NCBI GenBank assembly: GCA_964358645.1 | Contig: CAYHPW010000011.1 | Location: 1 to 63,578, forward strand | Direction: 5' to 3' | Length of the DNA: 63,578 bases | Source: JBBTDV01 sp038042605 | Lineage (GTDB): Bacteria > Bdellovibrionota > UBA1018 | In this document: positions 53,842 through 62,031 of the stretch, one piece after another | Numbering within the stretch: position 1 is the first letter of the stretch | Layout: each line of letters opens with the position of its first letter | Translations under genes and position numbers: made by a program | Notes under the pieces: model-generated | Seen by the model: only the letters and a program-made list of their open reading frames with translations | Told to the model about the DNA's origin: nothing | Database searches by the model: none

Positions 53842-54753
53842 ATGGGCAGATCTGATAGTTTCGATGCAGCAGTGAAAAGCTTCACCGGTTATCTGGAAGG
53901 TACAAAAAAATCACACCACACTATTAAAAATTATAGGATCGACCTTCAATCATTCCAAAAATATCTTTCATCTACATCTAGAATCCAGCCATTGTTGTTG
54001 GGAGGAATAAGGCATACACATGTCGATAATTATCACTCTTTTCTTAAAGAATGTGGCCTTAAAAACAACACTTGCCGGCGCAGATTAATGACTATCAGGA
54101 AATTTCTAACGTTCCTGGTGAAGCGCAAAAAACTGCCGAATAATTTTAAGACCAAAATACTTGCCCCGCATAAGATCGAACGCATTCCATTTACGGCACC
54201 GTATGCAGAATTGATTAAGTCAATAACTGAATTACCTGTTAACTCTGAACTCACAGCCAGAAACCGAGTGCTTTTGTGGATGCTCGCTGAAACCGGCTGC
54301 CTGGTCAGCGAGGTGACACGGTTAAAGTTTAATCAATTGCATGGGCAATTACATACCGCACAGCCATATGTTGAATTTCACGGGAAATCAGCCAGGAATG
54401 TCCCTATATCCACGGAGCTGCATGCGGCTGCGACCGATCTTCAGAAATACGCAAAAAACAACAACCAGTGGCTGTTTCTCGGGTATAACCGATTTGGTCC
54501 GTTAGGTGGCCCCATCAGTCCACGAGGCGTCGAGCTACTTGTGAGATCTTGCTCCGATCAGCTCCCAAGCGGTAAGAAAATAACCCCAAGAACCTTTCGC
54601 CACTCCGTAGTGCTTAAGTGGTTTATGGATGGCCATGACAAAGACAAGATCCAGAAACTGCTTGGCCTGAAAACCAACTATGCATTCAGGAGCTATGAGC
54701 CGCTTATTAAATCCCAAACTAAATCCAACCAGAAAGCCACATCCATTTCCTGA
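53842..54753 (+). CDS. Tyrosine recombinase (XerC/XerD-like) with degenerate active site
   Basis: 303 residues, the normal length of XerC/XerD, with an N-terminal SAM-like DNA-binding domain (TKKSHHTIKNYRIDLQSFQKYL) and a C-terminal catalytic domain. Compared with the RKHRH/W-Y set of active enzymes: the first Arg is Leu154 (TGCLVSE instead of TGLRxSE), Lys182 is present, the His is Arg250 (PRTFRH), Arg253 is present, the H/W is Leu276 (LLGL), and Tyr285 is present. Spacing from R253 to Y285 (32) equals that in the second recombinase. The frame is intact, so it may be a DNA-binding partner rather than debris. Its 3' end overlaps the convergent PMT gene by 35 bases. Confidence 0.83.
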   Translation: MGRSDSFDAAVKSFTGYLEGTKKSHHTIKNYRIDLQSFQKYLSSTSRIQPLLLGGIRHTHVDNYHSFLKECGLKNNTCRRRLMTIRKFLTFLVKRKKLPNNFKTKILAPHKIERIPFTAPYAELIKSITELPVNSELTARNRVLLWMLAETGCLVSEVTRLKFNQLHGQLHTAQPYVEFHGKSARNVPISTELHAAATDLQKYAKNNNQWLFLGYNRFGPLGGPISPRGVELLVRSCSDQLPSGKKITPRTFRHSVVLKWFMDGHDKDKIQKLLGLKTNYAFRSYEPLIKSQTKSNQKATSIS

Positions 54754-55969
54754 AAGAGTCAGCTGGGATTTTTAGGGCTGCCAGGATTGGGAAGAAGTAA
54801 ACAAATAAAAGAGACACGGCTCCAAGAAATGTCCAGCGTGCCCATCGTATTTTAAATAATTTACCTTGCTCGCCGTAGTGGAAAACATAAGCCAGCGCCA
54901 GGCTTAGAGTCATTCCGGCGGGGTAGTAGTAGTAATAAAAAGATATCTTACGGGGGATGGCAGCCCAGCATAAATAAAAACCAATATAAAAGAAGGCGAT
55001 CAAGAATGCATCAACTCGCCTGTCTTTAATCCAACTCCAAAGGCATGAGAGGATAGCCGCGAGTCCGCACCACATAACAATTGGATTGCCAAGCAGCACT
55101 ACACCGCGAACAAAAGATTGATGTGGGCCATTCTCCTTGTCAAATGCATACCAGATGGGCCTCCGCAACACAGCCCAGTCTGTCCACTTGCTCATATAAG
55201 GGTGAGAACTTACGACTCTGAGTTGTCCTTCCCACATTGTTTTTTGCATCAGGAAAAGATCCATAAAACCGCGTTTCGGTCCGGCGGATAAAAACAAAGG
55301 GATGAACGACATAAAATAAGTTATTACAGGAACGACAAGCAAACTAACCAATACGAGTGGGATCGAAAATCGCGTAAACCCTTTATAAACCCTTCCACAT
55401 AAAGCCAAGGCTATACACATTAACCATGGAACCACCGCAGCCCATTTACATGCCATCGCAAGACCAAACATCAATCCGATTAACACTAATAGACACTTGT
55501 TTTTTCTTTTTCCAAGATCATTAAATAAAACATAGGTGAAGCCAGCCAATCCCAAAACGAGAAATCCAAACATGAAAGTATCAAGCATGCCGATCCTGGC
55601 TTGGACGTACAGGAGGTTATTGAAAAGAGTCACCATGGCGATCCAAAGCGCTATTTTATCATCTTTAAAAAGCGCAAGCCCCCATAAATACATCCCAACA
55701 AGAGTCATAGCACCGAACACTGTGCTCATAAACCGCCATCCGATTGGCCGATCACCGAAGAGGCCAATCCCGGCAGCCATTATCAACTTACCTAAAGGTG
55801 GGTGCTCCCAATTTTGGTTTTCCTTGAGTTGGAGAAATTGCTTAGCTGAAGGCACATAGTGAAATTCATCAAAACAATGGCCTCGCGGGAATTGTATGTT
55901 AATAAGAAAAAATATCTGGCTGATGATATAAAGGATCCCACAAGTTGTAATAATTTTTCTTGGTCCCAC
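54719..55969 (-). CDS. PMT-family (GT39) dolichyl-phosphate-mannose-type protein mannosyltransferase
   Basis: 416 residues with about ten transmembrane segments. The PMT hallmark acidic motif is FDEFHYVP (D34-E35) and the loop NWEHPPLGKLIMAAG follows. A C-terminal PMT 4-transmembrane region contains IPRKISFYYYYYPAG. Such enzymes transfer mannose from polyprenyl-phosphate-mannose to exported proteins. It begins with a GTG. Partners for donor synthesis are not in the window. It lies between two recombinase genes on the opposite strand. Confidence 0.85.
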   Translation of the reverse strand: MGPRKIITTCGILYIISQIFFLINIQFPRGHCFDEFHYVPSAKQFLQLKENQNWEHPPLGKLIMAAGIGLFGDRPIGWRFMSTVFGAMTLVGMYLWGLALFKDDKIALWIAMVTLFNNLLYVQARIGMLDTFMFGFLVLGLAGFTYVLFNDLGKRKNKCLLVLIGLMFGLAMACKWAAVVPWLMCIALALCGRVYKGFTRFSIPLVLVSLLVVPVITYFMSFIPLFLSAGPKRGFMDLFLMQKTMWEGQLRVVSSHPYMSKWTDWAVLRRPIWYAFDKENGPHQSFVRGVVLLGNPIVMWCGLAAILSCLWSWIKDRRVDAFLIAFFYIGFYLCWAAIPRKISFYYYYYPAGMTLSLALAYVFHYGEQGKLFKIRWARWTFLGAVSLLFVYFFPILAALKIPADSFRKWMWLSGWI

Positions 55970-56032
55970 GTTTGAAAGCTAAAGCTCAAAAAACGCCGGG
56001 TCAAGATAATCATGAATTATATTGAGGATATT

Positions 56033-56854
56033 ATGAAACAAAAACCACCTACTTTGATTGGAGTGATACATTTACCGCCCCTACCCGGATCGCCTGGTTC
56101 TTTCGGTGATGAGCCTGGAGAGGTCCTACGCAGAGCGGGGCTACAAGCAGTCAAAGAGGCTAAGATCCTTTCCAAGGCCGGCTTTGACGGGATTATTCTC
56201 GAAAATTTTGGCGATACCCCGTTCTTTAAGAATGCAGTCCCGCCAGAAACAATAGCATCAATGTCGGTGATAGCAGCGGCTGTGCGTGAAACTTCTACGC
56301 TGCCACTTGGAATTAATGTCCTAAGGAATGATGCAAGAGCAGCTATCGCGATAGGGGCTGTTACGGGATGTCAGTTTATCAGGGTCAATGTGCTATCAGG
56401 TGTTTACGCAACCGACCAAGGCTTGATTGAAGGTGAAGCGGCTGAGCTTGTAAGGGAACGCGCAAAACTATGCACGAATATCGCTATACTAGCTGACGTG
56501 CATGTCAAACATGCAAGGTCATTGTCAGATTCAGGAAAGGACATAGCGCTTTGTATTGAGGAAACGTTCGACCGCGCCGGCGCTGATGCTGTGATTATCT
56601 CCGGTTTTGCAACTAGCAAGCCAGTCAGTGCCGAAGATCTCGAAAGTGCAAGCCGTATTTCACGCGCAAAACACATTCCGCTATATGTCGGGAGCGGAGT
56701 GCAGGCGGACACGCTTGCCGATGTTCTTAAATTAGCTGATGGAATAATTGTTAGTTCCGCATTACGGAAGGCGGGGAGGGCAGGAGCGCCGCTGGACAGC
56801 ATTCGTATAAAAAATTTCGTAAAAGCATTTCGTTCATTTAGGAAAAAGCGGTGA
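56033..56854 (+). CDS. BtpA/SgcQ-family TIM-barrel protein
   Basis: 273 residues from the ATG at 56033, preceded by GAGGA at 6 bases. The family signature is the start TLIGVIHLPPLPGSPG, followed by GFDGIILENFGDTPFF, PLGINVLRNDARAAIAI and ADVHVKHA. The fold is a TIM barrel; BtpA was first linked to photosystem I in cyanobacteria, but most members, as here, are in non-photosynthetic bacteria and their reaction is not settled. It is 4 bases ahead of the recombinase gene and likely co-transcribed. Confidence 0.87.
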   Translation: MKQKPPTLIGVIHLPPLPGSPGSFGDEPGEVLRRAGLQAVKEAKILSKAGFDGIILENFGDTPFFKNAVPPETIASMSVIAAAVRETSTLPLGINVLRNDARAAIAIGAVTGCQFIRVNVLSGVYATDQGLIEGEAAELVRERAKLCTNIAILADVHVKHARSLSDSGKDIALCIEETFDRAGADAVIISGFATSKPVSAEDLESASRISRAKHIPLYVGSGVQADTLADVLKLADGIIVSSALRKAGRAGAPLDSIRIKNFVKAFRSFRKKR

Positions 56855-56858
56855 GCGC

Positions 56859-58007
56859 GTGGCTATAAAGCAATCAATCGGCAGATTGTTATTAAAAAAG
56901 TTTCAGCGCAGAAAGGCGAGGGGAGGGTTTTTCTTCTGGCGAAAGAAACAAAAAGCAGCACCTACTAAATCACGTACTAAACTTAGGCAAACCGCCATTG
57001 TACGCGTGGTTAAAAATGTAAACCAAAACGTAAGAGCCAATGAGCCAAATAATTCTAAAATACTAAAGACTTCTGACCTGATCAGGCCAAATGACCCACT
57101 TAAACAAAGTATAGAGGCTTTTTTGCTTGATCAGCGTTCCGCGCATACACGTTTAGCATATGGAAAGGATCTTAAGAGATTCGTTAAATTCCTCAATTAT
57201 CGTGGTTTTGAAAGGGGAGTGGAGTCTCTCGACCGCGCTCTTGTGGTTGCATACAAGGATTCGCTGCTAGCTGAAGGACTGCAACACACGTCAATCGACC
57301 GCCACTTGGCAACGCTGCGTAGTTTTTTTTGTTGGTTGGTGGAAGACGGTATAATTCATAAGTCACCTGCTGAAAGCGTCAGGTTCCTAAAGCCCAAGCG
57401 CGCTTCCACGACACTTGCGTTCACAGACGATGAAGTTAAAAGGATTTTAAGCCTGCCTAACCGGCATACACGCACCGGTGCGCAGCATCTGGCAATACTC
57501 ACAATGCTGTTTTACTGCGGTCTCAGGCGCTCTGAACTCTGTGAATTGAAAGGTGCAAATATCAGCAGTGAGCGTGGCCATAATATATTAAGGTTGCGTG
57601 GAAAGGGGAACTTAGAACGCATAGTTGTTATGGTTCCCCAAGTCTGGCAGACGTTGAAGCATTATTTCATCATCACCGGAATTAGCACGGACACCAGCAC
57701 ATGGCCTGAGCAGTTTATCTTCAGACCAATCCGCAATAACAGGTCCCGCCTGACTTTGAAGCCACTTGATCCTTCAATGATTTTTTATATCGTGAGAAAA
57801 TATGCTAGATTAGCTGGCATCAAGCGACGCGTTTCGCCCCATTCATGCAGAGCTACCGCGATATCAAATGCGCGCGACCATCAAGTCAACGACAGAGCTA
57901 TCCAGGAATTTGCCGGCTGGTCTTCACCAGCAATGATCACATGTTATGACAAAAGAAAAAATGCCGTTGAAAAATCCGCGGCACTTTCGATTAACTACGA
58001 CAAATAA
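56859..58007 (+). CDS. Tyrosine recombinase (Xer-like) with complete active site and basic N-terminal extension
   Basis: 382 residues, about 80 more than XerC/XerD. The extra N-terminus is very basic (LLLKKFQRRKARGG, FFWRKKQKAAPTKSRTK). The core-binding domain begins near FLLDQRSAHTRLAYGKDLKRFVKFL. All catalytic residues are present: R223 (CGLRRSE), K249 (RGKGN), H328 and R331 (PHSCRAT), W354 (AGWSS), Y363 (CYDKRK). GTG start. It would cut and rejoin DNA at paired sites; a dif-like sequence lies 198-225 bases downstream. Alternatively it could be an integrase of a lost element. Confidence 0.9.
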   Translation: MAIKQSIGRLLLKKFQRRKARGGFFFWRKKQKAAPTKSRTKLRQTAIVRVVKNVNQNVRANEPNNSKILKTSDLIRPNDPLKQSIEAFLLDQRSAHTRLAYGKDLKRFVKFLNYRGFERGVESLDRALVVAYKDSLLAEGLQHTSIDRHLATLRSFFCWLVEDGIIHKSPAESVRFLKPKRASTTLAFTDDEVKRILSLPNRHTRTGAQHLAILTMLFYCGLRRSELCELKGANISSERGHNILRLRGKGNLERIVVMVPQVWQTLKHYFIITGISTDTSTWPEQFIFRPIRNNRSRLTLKPLDPSMIFYIVRKYARLAGIKRRVSPHSCRATAISNARDHQVNDRAIQEFAGWSSPAMITCYDKRKNAVEKSAALSINYDK

Positions 58008-58074
58008 GTCTGTAAAATGATCTGCAAAATGAGGCGAAACATAGTGTGTGAAGCCAGAAACAAATGCATTCTTT

Positions 58075-58102
58075 ATTCACGATAAATAAAGTTATCGCGA
58101 AT
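58075..58102. repeat. 28-bp imperfect inverted repeat with 11-6-11 layout
   Basis: Arm ATTCACGATAA, six-base spacer, arm TTATCGCGAAT. The arms pair at 10 of 11 positions and can be extended two more bases on each side. Inner halves end in ATAA and begin with TTAT like Xer sites. It lies 67 bases after the recombinase gene. It could be a recombination site, a binding site or a terminator hairpin; no T-run follows. Confidence 0.5.
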
Positions 58103-58120
58103 AATATAAATTTAAGCACG

Positions 58121-58140
58121 ATTCACTGCCGACTGTGAAT
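58121..58140. repeat. Second inverted repeat sharing the ATTCAC arm
   Basis: ATTCAC and GTGAAT around 8 bases, extendable to CGATTCAC and GTGAATTG with one mismatch. The ATTCAC word also starts the inverted repeat at 58075, so the region has three copies of this 6-base word. Possibly accessory protein sites. Confidence 0.35.
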
Positions 58141-58204
58141 TGTGGAGGTTAGATTTTTGGTAGGCCGGCGCTTGTTAAAATAACGGTCAATTGTTCTATT
58201 TGTC

Positions 58205-58232
58205 AGTTAACATAATATCTATTATCAGACTC
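58205..58232 (-). other. dif: dif-like Xer recombination site
   Basis: Read on the minus strand: arm GAGTCTGATAA, spacer TAGATA, arm TTATGTTAACT. Against E. coli dif (recalled), the XerD-side arm matches 10 of 11, the spacer 4 of 6 and the XerC-side arm 6 of 11, total 20 of 28. The ATAA-n6-TTAT core is exact. It lies in the non-coding stretch right after the Xer-like recombinase gene. No experimental evidence; compared by eye. Confidence 0.6.
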
Positions 58233-58291
58233 AGGCTGAACATAGAATAAAGTTGACTGTTTCTGGCAAATATACTATGTTGCTCAGCGTT

Positions 58292-60217
58292 ATGAAGAGC
58301 AAGACCATCACTTACGCCTCGAAAATGTTTGTTTTTTTCTTGTTATTTCCAGCATTTGCAACAGGCGACGTAGACACAAACCCACCTGAGATTTCTCGAT
58401 TTATCGATGAAGCAACAAATACACTTCCACTATCAATGAGAGAGGCCCTTCAAAAAGCAAAGATCACAATCAAGTTTGCCAAGCTTGATGAGTACAAAGC
58501 AATAATCCCACCACCTTGTACACCCCCAACTAAAGGTATCAAGCCTGACTATGGGGTTACAGGAAAGAGCCCATTTAACAAAAATTCATACACCATAAAA
58601 CTAAATCAAAACTTCAAAAGCGAAATAATTGCAGGTCCAGACAATTCAACAAAATATGAGTGTGGATATAAAAATGTCTATCGTCTAGCGCTGGCCACAT
58701 TGATTCACGAACTCACGCATGTTTACGATAGCCTCACCGGACTATCTAAAAGTCTGGTGTATAAGAACCTTGCTAACTGGCATAAGGGATTTTTTATAAA
58801 AAAATCAAAGAACAAACTTCATGTACGAAGTCCTGATCCATACGAATTTGAAAATATTAGTGAAAACCTCGCAGTCAATATGGGATACTTTGTCCTTGAT
58901 CCGCAATACCCTTGCCGACGACCAGAAATGAATGAATTTCTAACAAAGCATTTCAACCATTCCCCTACCCCATCACCAGAATGCAAACTCAACAACGAAG
59001 TTCACCTCTCAACAAGCAATCTACTGGTATCACTTGACCATGACCGCGTTTACCAGATCCATTACCTGCTGGCTGAAAAAGGCAATGCGATGGAAAGCCG
59101 ATGGGGTCATGCTATGTTCCGCGTGATTATTTGCGCGCCAGGGAAGCCCCTTGGGCCTGATTGCATGAAAGATATAAGCCGGCACATTGTTATCAGCTAC
59201 CTAGTGAATATTTCTGGACCTACATTGAACTATTTAGCTGGTTTTTTTGGCGGTTACCGATCACAGCTTTATCTTTATACAATGCCTGAGGTCATAAACG
59301 AATACACCTTGGGCCAGTCACGCAATATCCGAAGTGTGCCCATTAAAATGAAACGCAATGAAATGCGTCAGTTCATTTACAGAGCACTTGAACAATACTG
59401 GGGTTATCAGGGTGATTATTATTTCCTTTGGAACAATTGCGCCACCGAGGCCCTGGACTCTATCCGAGGTGTAATGCTTGAATCTCCAAAAGTCCAAAAA
59501 ACAAAATATACCATTGCGACTCCTTTAAAAATATATTCAGCATTGAAAAAGCTGGATCTGATTGATGAAAGTGTCCTTACTGGCCCAGAGGCACAGGGAC
59601 GTTATTTTTTCCGCTCATTTGCAGACCAGGTGGAAGCTGCATTTAACACAATCAAATCCATGAATGGTGTACCAGCTGAACTAACACTGGACGAGTATTT
59701 ATATACATATCAGTCATTAAAAAGACGTGAGCTCTACACGCTCATAAAGGATACAAATCCCACTGAAACGAAAAAGCTCGCTATACAGTTTTATTTTATT
59801 GAGGTGATGATCAGGGATAAATTGATGCAAATGCTAGAATCCAGAGCCAATAAACTGGTTGAAAAAAGCAGTGAGGGGCACTCGGTTCCTAGTGAACACC
59901 CTAGCAAATACCCTGGCCAATACAAAGATTGGATCGAAAGGATGGTTGAGCTTCGTTCGGCACTCCTGCCATGGCTCCTCGTAAACAAATCATATGGAAT
60001 ACCATTTAAAAATGAGTACCGGGAAGCCAAAGTACTGGAAGCTAAGATGGCGGAAATACATGAACTTAAGATTAAAATACAATCTGAGCTTAAGAAGACT
60101 GAAAAAGAGATTTTCGATGACCTGGACGGGGTTTCCGAGAATATAAAGTTCTTCATGGCTGAAATCAAAGCCAGAGCACGAACAAACAATAATGTCTTAA
60201 ATTATGAGGAGAAATAA
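58292..60217 (+). CDS. Exported protein with HExxH motif and DUF4105 (Lnb-like) domain
   Basis: 641 residues from the ATG at 58292; in-frame starts at 58253 and 58277 are possible and no clear ribosome-binding site decides. A signal peptide (MFVFFLLFPAFATG) is followed by a domain with a zinc-type motif HELTHVYD (H139, H143). The second part is DUF4105: SRWGHAMFRV (H273) and YFLWNNCATEALD (C383), a His/Cys pair suggesting a cysteine-hydrolase-like site. The last 150 residues are a charged helical region. It probably acts in the periplasm or outer membrane; the substrate is unknown. Confidence 0.75.
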   Translation: MKSKTITYASKMFVFFLLFPAFATGDVDTNPPEISRFIDEATNTLPLSMREALQKAKITIKFAKLDEYKAIIPPPCTPPTKGIKPDYGVTGKSPFNKNSYTIKLNQNFKSEIIAGPDNSTKYECGYKNVYRLALATLIHELTHVYDSLTGLSKSLVYKNLANWHKGFFIKKSKNKLHVRSPDPYEFENISENLAVNMGYFVLDPQYPCRRPEMNEFLTKHFNHSPTPSPECKLNNEVHLSTSNLLVSLDHDRVYQIHYLLAEKGNAMESRWGHAMFRVIICAPGKPLGPDCMKDISRHIVISYLVNISGPTLNYLAGFFGGYRSQLYLYTMPEVINEYTLGQSRNIRSVPIKMKRNEMRQFIYRALEQYWGYQGDYYFLWNNCATEALDSIRGVMLESPKVQKTKYTIATPLKIYSALKKLDLIDESVLTGPEAQGRYFFRSFADQVEAAFNTIKSMNGVPAELTLDEYLYTYQSLKRRELYTLIKDTNPTETKKLAIQFYFIEVMIRDKLMQMLESRANKLVEKSSEGHSVPSEHPSKYPGQYKDWIERMVELRSALLPWLLVNKSYGIPFKNEYREAKVLEAKMAEIHELKIKIQSELKKTEKEIFDDLDGVSENIKFFMAEIKARARTNNNVLNYEEK

Positions 60218-60301
60218 CAAGGGAAATAACAACGCTTGCAAAATGGCTCGCATTGTCATAATAGCTCCCGGTGACTGTTTTTAATTAGAAAGGAAGTATG
60301 T

Positions 60302-60715
60302 ATGAAATTATCTAAATTATGTTTAATAGTAGCAATAGCAGTATGCGTAATGTCTACGTCATACCAGGCTAAAGCTCATCATATGGGGAGCAGACATAGC
60401 CACCACCATCATAGTGACGACGAAGGGTTTTTTGCTTTCTCAGCAGCATTTTTTGCTGTGTTGTTTTCACTGGAATACAAACAACATCATTACAAACTTG
60501 CTGTCGTTGACGCAGGCCCAGCAGCGCTTGATGTTCTGAATGGCCAGCCATCTTCTGACATGTTTGTAAGCGGTAAAGAGGCAGCTGAAGCTGTTTTGAA
60601 AACAACTTTCACTGACGACACCGATGCCGCGATAGCTATTTTGGAACTCGGTGAAGCTTTGCAACATATTGTTCCAGATTTAGAGGAACCGCCATCAGGC
60701 TCCCCGAGGAGATAG
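60302..60715 (+). CDS. Small exported histidine-rich protein, unknown
   Basis: 137 residues with AAGGAAG upstream. Signal peptide LCLIVAIAVCVMSTSYQAKA. The mature N-terminus is AHHMGSRHSHHHHSDDEG, a likely metal-binding stretch, followed by a hydrophobic segment (FFAFSAAFFAVLFSLEY) and an acidic helical part ending in PPSGSPRR. No family recognised. It follows the DUF4105 gene and ends before two small hairpins. Confidence 0.65.
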   Translation: MKLSKLCLIVAIAVCVMSTSYQAKAHHMGSRHSHHHHSDDEGFFAFSAAFFAVLFSLEYKQHHYKLAVVDAGPAALDVLNGQPSSDMFVSGKEAAEAVLKTTFTDDTDAAIAILELGEALQHIVPDLEEPPSGSPRR

Positions 60716-60741
60716 CGCACAAATTGAGGAAACTGAATCTA

Positions 60742-60779
60742 AAGGCCAAGCCTTAGGAGTCGCCCTGGTCAAACCAGGG
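60742..60779. terminator. Two small hairpins between convergent genes
   Basis: AAGGC-CAA-GCCTT (60742-60754) and CCCTGG-TCAAA-CCAGGG (60763-60779), in the 110-base gap between a plus-strand stop and the bamB stop. Good stems but no T-run, so a shared transcription stop is only likely by position. Confidence 0.4.
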
Positions 60780-60825
60780 GCTTACATGTCATTGAGTTAC
60801 ACATTCTTTATCGAAGCAGCCCGCG

Positions 60826-62031
60826 TTACGGTTTTACTGTGGCGCGGGTTGCTTGTTTGAGTGGCCCCGGTAAATAGAAAGAATAAAGATTCCCAGCCCC
60901 TGAAAGAAAATAAAGGCGCTTATTAGCTTGATCAAAAGCTGGAGAGCCGGAAAAACCGCTGTCATATCCAACGTTATATCTGTAAAGCCCGCGGCCAGTG
61001 GCCTTATCTAACACATATAAATATTGATAACTTGAACCAAAGATAATGTAATTGTCCGTGGTTACAAGTTTTGTGGGTGTGCCTTTGTCCAGCTCGAATT
61101 TCCATAATAGTTTTGCATTGCTCTTTTGTAATGCATAGACATTGCCGTCAGATGACGGAAGAAATAACACTTGGTTATCTAAAACAACACTCCTGCTTCC
61201 ACCGGCATCGAACCTCCAAATTATGTCACCGCCCTTGCGTTTAAGAGCATAAAGGGCTCCATCATAGGATGGCACGTACATGATACCATTTTCCAAAACT
61301 GGACCAGCGTCGACATCAGTGAATCTTGTGCCTTGATGGAGCTTCCTTTCCCATTTTAATTGGCCATCTGGCACTGAAAGAGCCACAAAAAAACCATCAC
61401 TAAGACCTACTAACACCTCGTCTGCATCCACTAACGGCTGCGACGCTCCGTAAATAGTGGCGGAAGGAGCTGACCTGCGGCGGTAGTGCCAAAGCCATTT
61501 ACCTGTGCCGGCATCAAAAGCGTAAACAACGTCGTCTGATGTAGTAACAAAAACCCTGCCGCCGCTCACTGTTGGTCTGGAAACCACGGGGTTGCGTATC
61601 TCATAACGCCAATTCACCCTGCCATTCTCGAGGTTGACCGAATAAAAAAAGCCATCACCTCCCCCAAAAAACACTGCCCCTCGATCCACGGCAAGTTCAC
61701 TTACTACTCCACCATTAATCGGCAAAACCCACCTTTGCTGGTTTAATGTTGGATAAAGAGAAACAAGACCTACGCTCTGATTGCCAAAAACTAACGTATT
61801 ATCTACTAAAACAGGGTTAGAGTATTCAGCGCCACGGTCACCAGCTTCAAACACTCCATGCGTCTGGAGCGTCCACTTCCTCTGTATAATGGTCGTGTCT
61901 TCATTCAGATTGGTGTTAATGTTCCTGCCAGCACAACCGGCTTGTGTAAGGCAAACAAAAACACATACAATACAAATACTAAACCTGTTATTGTTCAAGA
62001 TTAGCCTTAAGTGTTTCTGCGGTTTTTGCAT
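60826..62031 (-). CDS. bamB: BamB-like outer-membrane lipoprotein (PQQ-type propeller)
   Basis: 401 residues from the ATG at 62031. A lipoprotein signal ends LTQAGCAG. Repeated blades such as NPVLVDNTLVFGNQ, VYAFDAGTGKWLWHYR and LYALKRKGGDIIWRFDAGG form an eight-bladed PQQ-like propeller. BamB helps the Bam complex insert outer-membrane proteins. The gene follows the yfgM-like gene, overlapping it by 44 bases, the order known from E. coli (yfgM-bamB). Confidence 0.85.
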   Translation of the reverse strand: MQKPQKHLRLILNNNRFSICIVCVFVCLTQAGCAGRNINTNLNEDTTIIQRKWTLQTHGVFEAGDRGAEYSNPVLVDNTLVFGNQSVGLVSLYPTLNQQRWVLPINGGVVSELAVDRGAVFFGGGDGFFYSVNLENGRVNWRYEIRNPVVSRPTVSGGRVFVTTSDDVVYAFDAGTGKWLWHYRRRSAPSATIYGASQPLVDADEVLVGLSDGFFVALSVPDGQLKWERKLHQGTRFTDVDAGPVLENGIMYVPSYDGALYALKRKGGDIIWRFDAGGSRSVVLDNQVLFLPSSDGNVYALQKSNAKLLWKFELDKGTPTKLVTTDNYIIFGSSYQYLYVLDKATGRGLYRYNVGYDSGFSGSPAFDQANKRLYFLSGAGNLYSFYLPGPLKQATRATVKP

